In this document: positions 43,706-51,419 of the stretch, piece by piece
Layout of the letters: the number at the start of each line of letters is the position of its first letter
Position numbering within the stretch: the stretch's first letter is position 1
Assembly (NCBI GenBank): GCA_031553035.1
Contig: JAVBLY010000001.1
Location: forward strand, 248,001 to 312,000
Direction of reading: 5' to 3'
Length of the DNA stretch: 64,000 nt
Source: JAVBLY01 sp031553035
GTDB taxonomy: Bacteria > Bacillota > Clostridia > Peptostreptococcales > Anaerovoracaceae
Program-made: the position numbers and the translations under genes
The notes under the pieces: generated by a model
Databases searched by the model: none
What the model was told of the DNA's origin: nothing
The model's input: the letters and a program-made list of their open reading frames with translations, nothing else

Positions 43706-46069
43706 ATGCTAAGAGAAGAAAGAATTGCAAAATTAAAAGACGAGCTTTTGAAGACAAAGCCTTTCTTGTGCTACGAAAGAGCTTTGACACTTACAGAAGT
43801 GTATAAGGAAAATGAAGACGAAACTGTAATTGTTAAAAAAGCCCTGGCCTTTAAACGGTTATGTGAAACGAAAACGATCAATATCTATGACAACGAATTA
43901 ATAGTAGGCAATATGGGTGCTGCCAGAAGAGCGGGTCTGTTCAGTCCCGACATAGTATGGGATTGGACAGAAGATGAGCTCGATACTATGGCTACAAGAG
44001 AATATGACCCTTATGATGTATCGGAAGAGGCAAAGAAGGTAATAAGAGACATTGTTCTTCCATATTGGAAGGGAAGATCCGTGACTGAATTGATGTCAGA
44101 TCTGATGCCCGCGGAGACACATCGATTAGCATGGGACAGCCCGATAATGTTTCTGGGTGAAAAAGCCGATGGCGGACCGGGACAGATCGTACCTGATTTT
44201 GACCATGCTTTTGAAAAGGGCTTCGCTGGAATCAAATCGGAAGCGGAGGAATATTTATTAAAGGCAAAAGAAGCGGGCAAGACAAAAAAAATTGATTTTT
44301 ACAGATCAGTGATTCTTTGTGCTGAAGGAATGATTATACTTGGTAGAAGATATGCGGACCTGGCTAACAAGATGGCTAAGGATGAAAAAGATGAAAACAG
44401 AAAAAAGGAACTTCTGGCCATTGCGGAAGCGTGCAGAAATGTTCCGGCAAATCCGCCGAGGAACTTTCATGAAACACTTCAGTTTCTGTATTTTCTCCAG
44501 ATGGGCCTGTTCTTTGAGGTAAACGCATTTTCATATTCACCGGGGAGACTGGACATTATTACATATCCTTATTATAAGAAGGATATTGAGGAAAACGGAC
44601 TTACTAAAGAATATGCACAGGAATTGATAGAGTGCCTGTGGATAAAATACTCTGAGGTCGTAAATTATCAGGCCAGTGCGGATAGTGCGAAATTCTGGGC
44701 AGGGTATATCCCTTATCAGAACATCCAGGTTGGAGGAACGGATGCTAAGGGAAATGATGCCAGTAACGAGCTTTCATATATGTATATGGATGCATGTATC
44801 AATGTTCGTCTGTTCCAACCAACCAGCGGCATTATCGTAGCACCGAACACACCGGATGCACTTCTGGAAAAGGCCGTGGAGCTAGCAAAATTGGGAGATG
44901 GACATCCGTCTTTCTTCAGCAGTACGGCAGTTAAAGATATGCTGATAAAAAAAGGCATACCTGAGGATATGGCCAATCTGGGCAGCCTGGCCGGATGTTC
45001 CGAAACCAAGTGCCCAGGCATGTATCAGTGGAGTTCTGGACCTTGGTATAATCTGGGAGCCATTGCCGAATATGCATTGAGCGACGGATATAGCAAGACG
45101 AGAGATGACTATTACGGTGCAAGAACGGGTGACCCCAGAGAGTTTAAGACATATGAAGAATTTTTGGAGGCAATTCAGAAACAGGTTGACTATTTCATGC
45201 ATCATCTGGCAATAGCAAATCTGTGCGAAGAGATTGCACATGAAAAAAATATGCCTCTGCCTTTTGAGTCCTCATTCCACAGCACTTGCTTGGAGAAAGG
45301 GTTGGATGTGACCATGGGAGGTTCCAAGTACAATCTGTCGCCCGGACTGACAGGGACGGGGGTCTCGGATCTTGTCAATTCCATCGCCGCAGTCAAGAAG
45401 CTTGTTTATGACGATAAAAAGCTGACTATGAATGAACTCATCACTGCCATTGAAGCTGATTTCATAGGATATGAGGATATCCAAAAGATGTGCGAAGCTG
45501 TGCCTAAGTTCGGTAATGATATTGAGTATGTAGATGATATCGCTGCTGCTATTACAGACATGGTAGTCGGTACAATGGAAAATCACAAAGGGAAGTTTGG
45601 AACGAAATTGTGTTCACTGTTGGTTCCCACCTCTGCAAATGTTCCATTTGGTATGGATACATGGGCATTACCGAGCGGTAGAAAAGCAAGAGCTCCACTG
45701 GCTGATGGGATGTCGCCCAATCAGGGGACGAATCTAAACGGTCCGACGGCGGATATTAAATCATCTGCAAAGATGAAACCTGCTGAACATAGGAATGGAA
45801 CGATTTACAATGTCAGATTCACTCCGAAGACTGTAGAAGGAGAAAGAGGGACGAAGAATATCGCAGCACTCATCCGATCATACTTTGAAATGGGCGGATT
45901 CCATATGCAGTTTAACATGGTTTCGAATGAGGTGCTTAGGGCTGCACAGAAAAAACCGGAAAAGTATAAGGGACTCCAAGTGAGGGTTGCCGGATATAGT
46001 GCATACTTTACCGAACTGGGAAGAGAAGTTCAGGAGGATATCATTTCAAGAACAGCACACTCTTTCTGA
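43706..46069 (+). CDS. Glycyl radical enzyme 4 (C-S-E active-site variant)
   Basis: The protein has 787 residues with GGAGG before the ATG. The radical loop RVAGYSAYF places Gly at about 763. The active-site loop reads AGCSETKCPG with Cys431 and Glu433: the C-x-E spacing is kept, but the middle residue is Ser where GREs 1-3 have Val, and a second Cys follows at about 436. The segment after it (SGPWYNLGAIAEYALSDG) also differs. These changes suggest a different substrate from GREs 1-3. Its activase is encoded at 46270, past a strong hairpin. The distance to GRE 3 and lack of a terminator suggest that the two are on one transcript. Confidence 0.92.
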   Translation: MLREERIAKLKDELLKTKPFLCYERALTLTEVYKENEDETVIVKKALAFKRLCETKTINIYDNELIVGNMGAARRAGLFSPDIVWDWTEDELDTMATREYDPYDVSEEAKKVIRDIVLPYWKGRSVTELMSDLMPAETHRLAWDSPIMFLGEKADGGPGQIVPDFDHAFEKGFAGIKSEAEEYLLKAKEAGKTKKIDFYRSVILCAEGMIILGRRYADLANKMAKDEKDENRKKELLAIAEACRNVPANPPRNFHETLQFLYFLQMGLFFEVNAFSYSPGRLDIITYPYYKKDIEENGLTKEYAQELIECLWIKYSEVVNYQASADSAKFWAGYIPYQNIQVGGTDAKGNDASNELSYMYMDACINVRLFQPTSGIIVAPNTPDALLEKAVELAKLGDGHPSFFSSTAVKDMLIKKGIPEDMANLGSLAGCSETKCPGMYQWSSGPWYNLGAIAEYALSDGYSKTRDDYYGARTGDPREFKTYEEFLEAIQKQVDYFMHHLAIANLCEEIAHEKNMPLPFESSFHSTCLEKGLDVTMGGSKYNLSPGLTGTGVSDLVNSIAAVKKLVYDDKKLTMNELITAIEADFIGYEDIQKMCEAVPKFGNDIEYVDDIAAAITDMVVGTMENHKGKFGTKLCSLLVPTSANVPFGMDTWALPSGRKARAPLADGMSPNQGTNLNGPTADIKSSAKMKPAEHRNGTIYNVRFTPKTVEGERGTKNIAALIRSYFEMGGFHMQFNMVSNEVLRAAQKKPEKYKGLQVRVAGYSAYFTELGREVQEDIISRTAHSF

Positions 46070-46131
46070 TACAGCATAAAGCAGGGTATCAGAGCCGGTT
46101 CGCTTTTGAAAATAATGCATTTATTAGCAGA

Positions 46132-46171
46132 ATGCAAAACCGTATGCGCTGATGCACGTACGGTTTTGCAT
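46132..46171 (+). promoter_or_regulatory. Intercistronic hairpin between GRE 4 and its activase
   Basis: ATGCAAAACCGTA (46132-46144) and TACGGTTTTGCAT (46159-46171) form a perfect 13-bp stem with a 14-base loop and no T run after it. It has the same position as the hairpin at 27400-27433 between GRE 1 and its activase. It may set the GRE to activase ratio by blocking or stabilising messenger. Confidence 0.75.
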
Positions 46172-46269
46172 AAGGATATACGTAACGTCTTTAACGGTCA
46201 TATGCCATAAAGCTCATTCCGATATTTCACTGAACAGTAAGAACCAAGAAAGGATAATAGGAGCAATAT

Positions 46270-47172
46270 ATGGAAAAAGCAGTAGTATTCGATGTTCAAA
46301 AATTCAGCGTTCACGATGGCCCGGGTATAAGGACCATACTTTTTTTGAAAGGCTGTCCTCTTCGCTGCACATGGTGTGCAAATCCTGAGTCACAGAGTAG
46401 TATGCAGCTGCTTATGTTCTTCCCGGACAAATGCATCGCCTGCGGCAAGTGTATCGAGCGATGTAAAAACTCTGCTATTGTCAACAAGGACGGAAGAATA
46501 TTATTCGAAAGAAATAAATGTACGAATTGCGGTGAATGTACGGAAGTCTGTTATGCTGGAGCTAGAAAGATTAGCGGTAAGGAATTTACCGTTGAAGATG
46601 CTATCAAAGAAGTGGACAAAGACAAAGTGTTTTACAGAAATTCAGGAGGAGGTTTGACCTTTTCCGGAGGAGAACCGATGGTATACCCGGAATTCGTTCG
46701 AGATGTAAGCAAACACTACTTTGAGCAAGATATCTCTGTGGCGATAGAGACCTGCGGAGAGGTTCCAAAGAAAAATTATGAGATGGTTCTTCCCTATTTG
46801 AACTTGGTACTTTTCGATCTGAAAATTATGGATAATGAAATGCACAAAAAATATACAGGTAGCTCCAACAAGCAGATCCTCAACAATATCAGGTATGTGT
46901 CCGAGCGTGTTCATACAATCATAAGAACGCCTATAATACCTGGGATAAATGATAGCGACGAAAATATAGAGGAAATGGGAACGTTTATAAAAAGCTTAAA
47001 AGGAAACATAGAGGAAGTGCATATTTTGCCTTATCACGAGCTGGGGAGGAATAAATATGACGCACTCGGTTATAAATATACTTTAGACAGGGGAACACCC
47101 AGCAATGAACATATGTGTGAGATCAAAGAAAAACTGGAAGGCTTCGGACTGATCGTACAGACAGGAGGATAA
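46270..47172 (+). CDS. Radical SAM glycyl radical enzyme activase 2
   Basis: The protein has 300 residues, with TAGGAG ahead of the ATG. The radical SAM motif is CPLRCTWC (Cx3Cx2C) within FLKGCPLRCTWCANPESQS. Two added Fe-S sites follow: CIACGKCIERCKNS and CTNCGECTEVCYAG; the second ends in Tyr-Ala-Gly instead of Pro. It is clearly related to the activase at 27457. It should put the radical on GRE 4, and probably also on GRE 3, which lies in the same cluster without its own activase. Confidence 0.94.
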   Translation: MEKAVVFDVQKFSVHDGPGIRTILFLKGCPLRCTWCANPESQSSMQLLMFFPDKCIACGKCIERCKNSAIVNKDGRILFERNKCTNCGECTEVCYAGARKISGKEFTVEDAIKEVDKDKVFYRNSGGGLTFSGGEPMVYPEFVRDVSKHYFEQDISVAIETCGEVPKKNYEMVLPYLNLVLFDLKIMDNEMHKKYTGSSNKQILNNIRYVSERVHTIIRTPIIPGINDSDENIEEMGTFIKSLKGNIEEVHILPYHELGRNKYDALGYKYTLDRGTPSNEHMCEIKEKLEGFGLIVQTGG

Positions 47173-47246
47173 CGGTATACTTTTGTATGATGAAAATGCT
47201 TTCAAAAGACGTTGCGGCTGGAGAAAATAGTAGTCCAAAGGTGTAA

Positions 47247-47294
47247 GTGGGGTTTTGCAGTTAAAATAAAGCGGGGTTTTGTGGAAAAAATAAC
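47247..47294. repeat. Two imperfect 24-bp tandem repeats, possible IS-end remnant
   Basis: Segments 47247-47270 (GTGGGGTTTTGCAG...) and 47271-47294 (GCGGGGTTTTGTGG...) repeat with a 24-base period and are followed by CCGATATCCGGCG. The pattern of repeated GGGGTTTTG blocks recalls the multiple terminal repeats of IS21-type elements, but no transposase is nearby, so it is at most a scar. The rest of 47173-47495 is AT-rich and holds the leader of the next gene; no sigma-54 site was found. Confidence 0.5.
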
Positions 47295-47495
47295 CGATAT
47301 CCGGCGAAAAGACTCTGCACAAATGATACTAATGTCTAATATACAAAATTTTTGTATTATATATACTTTAAATTAAGAGATTCACAGATTCTTCATAATT
47401 AGCTAATAAGACATAAAGAAATACGAACAAAAAACTTAAGGTGATGAGTAAAGTCGATATTATTCATAGTTATTTTGTTGAGAAAGGAGGAAAAA

Positions 47496-47732
47496 ATGTC
47501 TTTAAAAGCAACAAACAATAAACTAGTATGTCCTGTTGATATTTCGGGGTTAGACGAGACATCTGCCGCGAATATCGAAGAAATTATCAGTAAATTCGAG
47601 AAGGATCATGAGCAAGATGCTTTAAGTAATGGTGACGGATGGGTCCCAAGAATGAAACCGATACACTACGCACTTGCAATTATTCCTAATGTATGTTTTG
47701 CCATTTGGTTGATACTGGCATACACTCTTTAA
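47496..47732 (+). CDS. Small one-helix protein paired with an NCS1 permease (copy 3)
   Basis: I start at ATG 47496 with AAAGGAGG right before it (78 residues); the frame is open from 47475. The soluble part holds FEKDHEQDALSNGDGWVPR, and one hydrophobic helix covers about 54-76. It matches the proteins at 20819 and 23070 in size, motif and gene position. The permease starts 31 bases downstream. Its recurrence before three separate permeases is strong evidence for a functional pair. No known family name comes to mind. Confidence 0.88.
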   Translation: MSLKATNNKLVCPVDISGLDETSAANIEEIISKFEKDHEQDALSNGDGWVPRMKPIHYALAIIPNVCFAIWLILAYTL

Positions 47733-47763
47733 AGCACCACCGTAAAATAGAAAGGAGAAGGTG

Positions 47764-49236
47764 ATGGCAAGTAATAAAACAACAACGGAAGTAAAATTTT
47801 CGCTGCAGCCAGTAGAAGGCGGGAAATTTCGAACAATGAACGGCTGGGATCTGATGGCGGTTCAAATATGTTGGGGAATTGCAGCATGGTTCTTTTTGAC
47901 AGGTGCACAGACGGGACTGTATTTGCCGGCGAAGGAAGCAATCCCCACAATAATTGCAGGAAACTGTATCCCGTTGGTTTTTATAGCTTTGAGCGGAATA
48001 TTAGGTGCCAGATACGGCATAGAACAGTTTACTTTATCCACCAACGTATTTGGACGGAAATTAACAGGAATATTTTGTGTATTTGGTATTGTCGCCATAA
48101 TGATACCGAATGCTTCGGCATCTCTTATGTTTGGTCAGGCGATGACGAAATTCGTAAGTATATTTTCTGAATCATCCAGCTTTGCATCAGGTGGATTTGG
48201 TGTTATGTTCTGGGCATTTTTTTGTGCAATAGTTGGAGCGGGAATCGCCTACTTTGGTCCGGATGTACTTAAATGGTTTACCAGAGTTGCCGCAGTAGGC
48301 ATGATTTTGGTATTGATGGTATTCGTAATATATATATTATTTTATTATGGCATTGATAAAATCTTTGATGCTAAGCCACAGGGGCAAATCGCACCTACTG
48401 ATGATGCAGTTTTGAATCTAAAATGGAACAGAGCATCCGCATTGGAGATCAACTTTGGTCTGGGCATATCATGGGCTTTCTGTTTCGGACAGTGGACAAG
48501 ACTAGCAAAGAGCGAGGCCGGCGGATATCATGGCTGCATGTGGGGGTTTGGGTTATTGTCTGCAGTTGCAGGAACCTTCTCTGCTTTTGCTGCTTTGGCA
48601 ATCGGTGCCTATGATCCGACACTGTGGGTATTACAGATAAGTGAAGAAACATCAATAAGCATGTTTTCGATAATTGGCCTGTTATTAATGGCTGTAGCAA
48701 ATATTTCATCAATTGCTACGGTAACCTATACAATGGCACTGTCTGCAAGAGTTAGATTTCCCAAATTCAAATGGACTCCGACATGTATAGTTGTGGCTTT
48801 GATTCCTTTGCCATTGATCAGCCCGGACATGTACGAAAAAATAACCAATATTTATGCGGTAGTAGCACTTTTGACTACTATGTACGCAGGTTGCTTGGTT
48901 GCAGATTATCTGTTTATCAGCAAAGGTAAGCTGAACTTGAGAGAATGTTATAACAGAAAAGACGGTTATAACTATTGGAAAGGTTACAACCCTGCAGCAC
49001 TGGTTGCGACTTTAGCAGGAATGACTACTTATTTGCTCATTTACAATCCAATCACCCTTGAAAGCGCGACTGGTCTGTTCCCTTATATTACTGCAGGTTT
49101 TCCGACTTTTGCGGTCACGATAATCGTATATACTTTATGCATGAAATGTTGGGTACTGAAGAAGTATCCTGTGTCATTCATTAATAATATCCCACATGAT
49201 AATATTATGAATAGATCAAACAACGTTTCCTCGTAA
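47764..49236 (+). CDS. NCS1-family permease, copy 3
   Basis: I start at ATG 47764, 6 bases after AAAGGAG; a GTG sits just before it. The protein has 490 residues and about twelve hydrophobic helices. It is close to the permease at 23326: QICWGIAAWFFLTGAQTG, AKPQGQIAPTDDAVLNL and FGQWTRLAKSEAGGYHGCMW are nearly the same in both. The likeness suggests similar cargo for the two. It stands downstream of GRE 4 and its activase and upstream of a LuxR-type regulator, mirroring the first cluster. A terminator follows. The substrate is not known. Confidence 0.87.
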   Translation: MASNKTTTEVKFSLQPVEGGKFRTMNGWDLMAVQICWGIAAWFFLTGAQTGLYLPAKEAIPTIIAGNCIPLVFIALSGILGARYGIEQFTLSTNVFGRKLTGIFCVFGIVAIMIPNASASLMFGQAMTKFVSIFSESSSFASGGFGVMFWAFFCAIVGAGIAYFGPDVLKWFTRVAAVGMILVLMVFVIYILFYYGIDKIFDAKPQGQIAPTDDAVLNLKWNRASALEINFGLGISWAFCFGQWTRLAKSEAGGYHGCMWGFGLLSAVAGTFSAFAALAIGAYDPTLWVLQISEETSISMFSIIGLLLMAVANISSIATVTYTMALSARVRFPKFKWTPTCIVVALIPLPLISPDMYEKITNIYAVVALLTTMYAGCLVADYLFISKGKLNLRECYNRKDGYNYWKGYNPAALVATLAGMTTYLLIYNPITLESATGLFPYITAGFPTFAVTIIVYTLCMKCWVLKKYPVSFINNIPHDNIMNRSNNVSS

Positions 49237-49260
49237 AGTTTTATCTAAAAGCAAATTTAA

Positions 49261-49321
49261 TAAAAGTGTATTGAAAATAATCTGCATTATTGGAAAGTAA
49301 AATATTTTTGATACACTTTTA
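49261..49321 (+). terminator. Terminator after NCS1 permease 3
   Basis: TAAAAGTGTAT (49261-49271) pairs with ATACACTTTTA (49311-49321), with extra A/T pairing inside a long loop. It lies about 25 bases past the permease stop and ahead of the regulator gene at 49440. The long loop makes the call only moderately sure. Confidence 0.6.
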
Positions 49322-49439
49322 TGTTTATGTTAAACTGATAGAAAAGACAGAGTGTTAAAAGTACAAAATAAAGCTCAAAATATTGATTCTGGCACTTAAA
49401 TCATTAAAGCAGATATGCAGATGGATTTGGAGAAGGAAT

Positions 49440-50525
49440 ATGTGTAAATTTTTGTCAAAAGAGGAGAGTTCTGAATTAAATCAGATAATAGTCGATTTAT
49501 ATGATAATAATAACTACGAAGAAGCTTTAAAAAAATTTTTGATCAACATACAGCCTTTGGTCCCTTATGATAAGGGTGATATTTATATTTTTAATAAGAC
49601 CGGTAACCATATTAACTTTGAAAACTATATTTTCGTTGGGTTTGGCAGCGAAGCCAACTCTTATGTAAACAAATATTGCGAACAGGATGATGTATTGCCA
49701 TTGATATCCGTAACACAGCCGTTGATGTTCCGAAGCTCTGAAGTGTTCTTGCTGTCAGAAAGAAAGAAGACTGAATACTACAAAAATCATTTAGAACCTT
49801 CTAAAATGTACTATTCCATCGAAGGAAATATATATGTTGAAGAAGACAATCACATAGTGGGAATGGGGCTCCACAGGTCAAAAGAGTCGGAAGACTTCAC
49901 ACAGAAGGAATTGGATATTATCAAAATAATGCGTCCCCACTTATCAAAAATATCCCAAAAACTCCACGACGATAAACTCAATGCAAATATGTTTGTTGAT
50001 GCCGCTTTGGTTATTTCGGAAACCGATAAGGTCGGTATATGGATATTGAACTGTCAATTAGAATTTGTAGACGAGAATGTGGGACACAATCATTTTATCA
50101 GTGAACATAGTGATGAGCTTAAGCATATCCTTCAAGTAATGTGTCGTAGCCTTCGAAACAATATTGAATCCGATGAAAAAAACAACAAACCATACGGAAT
50201 GAAAAGCAAAATAATGCTAAGTGAAAAATCATATTATGTTGATATCACCTATAAGCCGGAATTAGATAATAAGGAGAGTGTATTTGTAGTGATATTATAT
50301 GATTACACCGGAATAATCGATAATATCGTGGCCGAGATGAAACAAAAATTTTCTCTTACCGAGAGGGAGTACGATATATTTTTATGCATGGTCAAGGGTA
50401 TGAACAATCAGGAAATACAGAATGAACTTTTCATAAGTATGCCCACCGTCAAGAAACATTTGACCAATATCTATCAAAAATTAGGCGTGGAAGGTCGTCA
50501 CCAAGTTATACATAGCATTTTATAG
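49440..50525 (+). CDS. LuxR-family transcriptional regulator, second copy
   Basis: I choose ATG 49440, preceded by GGAGAAGG, giving 361 residues; the frame is open from 49383 without a good site. The C-terminal HTH is LTEREYDIFLCMVKGMNNQE with a TVKKHLTNIYQKL recognition helix. The N-terminal sensor part is related to the regulator at 11742 (LVPYDKGDIYIF, PLMFRSSEVFLLSERKKTEYY, YYSIEGNIYVEE), so both may sense related small molecules. No phospho-acceptor Asp domain is visible. It lies between a transporter/GRE cluster and the second sigma-54 activator; targets are unknown. Confidence 0.85.
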   Translation: MCKFLSKEESSELNQIIVDLYDNNNYEEALKKFLINIQPLVPYDKGDIYIFNKTGNHINFENYIFVGFGSEANSYVNKYCEQDDVLPLISVTQPLMFRSSEVFLLSERKKTEYYKNHLEPSKMYYSIEGNIYVEEDNHIVGMGLHRSKESEDFTQKELDIIKIMRPHLSKISQKLHDDKLNANMFVDAALVISETDKVGIWILNCQLEFVDENVGHNHFISEHSDELKHILQVMCRSLRNNIESDEKNNKPYGMKSKIMLSEKSYYVDITYKPELDNKESVFVVILYDYTGIIDNIVAEMKQKFSLTEREYDIFLCMVKGMNNQEIQNELFISMPTVKKHLTNIYQKLGVEGRHQVIHSIL

Positions 50526-50640
50526 TTATCAAGAATGATTGATTCAACACCCCAGAAATGAATATACACAGTAGGAATAGATAACATACCTGATGACGTG
50601 ACCCCTTAATTGTCACATAGCGCAGGGGATAATGGCTAAT

Positions 50641-51095
50641 ATATCGCCATTCATCGAGAGCAAACTCAAGCTCAAAGTCAACAGGGAAAAGGCAGCGGTG
50701 TCGTACATAGGCTGAATCAAGTTCCTTGGATATGGGTTTTATGCCTCGAAAGATAGCATAAAACTACGTACCCACCAGAAGAGTGTGACGAAATGAAGGA
50801 TAAAATCCGACAAATCACTTCAAGGCGTAACGGCATATCCTACGAAATGCTTAAGATCAAACTCGAACAATTAATAACAAGATGGGTCAAATTGGCAGGC
50901 ATGAAGAAAATCCTTTCAGATGCTGATAAATGGATAAGGCGAAGGATAAGAATGTTTATCTGGAAAAGATATAAAATAGTCCGAACCGATTCCGGATGCT
51001 ACAAAAGCTTGGATACAATTACACCAATGCCATTAAGTTTACTAATAAAAGAAAAGTTACTGGCATATAGCCGGCAGCCAAACACAAAATTTTGA
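50641..51095 (+). pseudogene. Remnant of a group II intron reverse transcriptase/maturase
   Basis: Across two or three frames the region reads FIESKLKLKVNREKAAVSYIG (first 20 residues diagnostic of RT domain end), FLGYGFYASKD, then KIRQITSRRNGISYEMLK, DADKWIRRRIRMFIWKRYK and, in another frame, KSYWHIAGS. This is the C-terminal RT, thumb and maturase part of group II intron-encoded proteins of the LtrA type. Stops and frame changes near 50720 and 50790 and after 51000 show it is dead. The N-terminal RT part and intron RNA domains are not visible in 50526-50640. The remaining 51096-51419 is AT-rich leader of the next gene with the dyad at 51326. Confidence 0.82.
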
Positions 51096-51325
51096 TCCAT
51101 GATCATGGTCACTGGAAATCATATCATCATAACCGAAACACTCAGAACCTACCCCCCACTAACCCTACAGCTATTTGGACTCTATATTCCGGGAACTTCT
51201 GATCGATCAAACAACGGCCCCCATATTGTTTGTGATGTAAGCATGTTTAGGTATTATTATATTCGTGTATTTAGTTCTACAACAGTACTTTACTCAACTA
51301 ATAAATTAATATATAATCCTTTTAT

Positions 51326-51341
51326 TAGTTAAAAATGACTA
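51326..51341. promoter_or_regulatory. TAGTT-N6-GACTA dyad upstream of the second sigma-54 activator gene
   Basis: TAGTTAAAAATGACTA matches the dyad at 52873-52888 at 15 of 16 positions. It lies 79 bases before the start codon of the activator gene, where a self-regulating operator would be expected. Confidence 0.65.
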
Positions 51342-51419
51342 ACAATTTAGTTTGTGAAAACGACAGTAAAGTCTGAGTGTTTATATAACTTCTATTTTAC
51401 AATATAAGGAGAAGACAAA

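Noticed and set aside
24946..46069. Pyruvate formate-lyase identity for the GREs
   Set aside because: Pyruvate formate-lyase has two adjacent catalytic Cys; all four proteins have a single Cys with C-x-E.
47173..47495. Sigma-54 promoter for permease 3
   Set aside because: GG and GC pairs occur but none has the ten-base spacing; the unit may be read through from GRE 4 or use another sigma factor.
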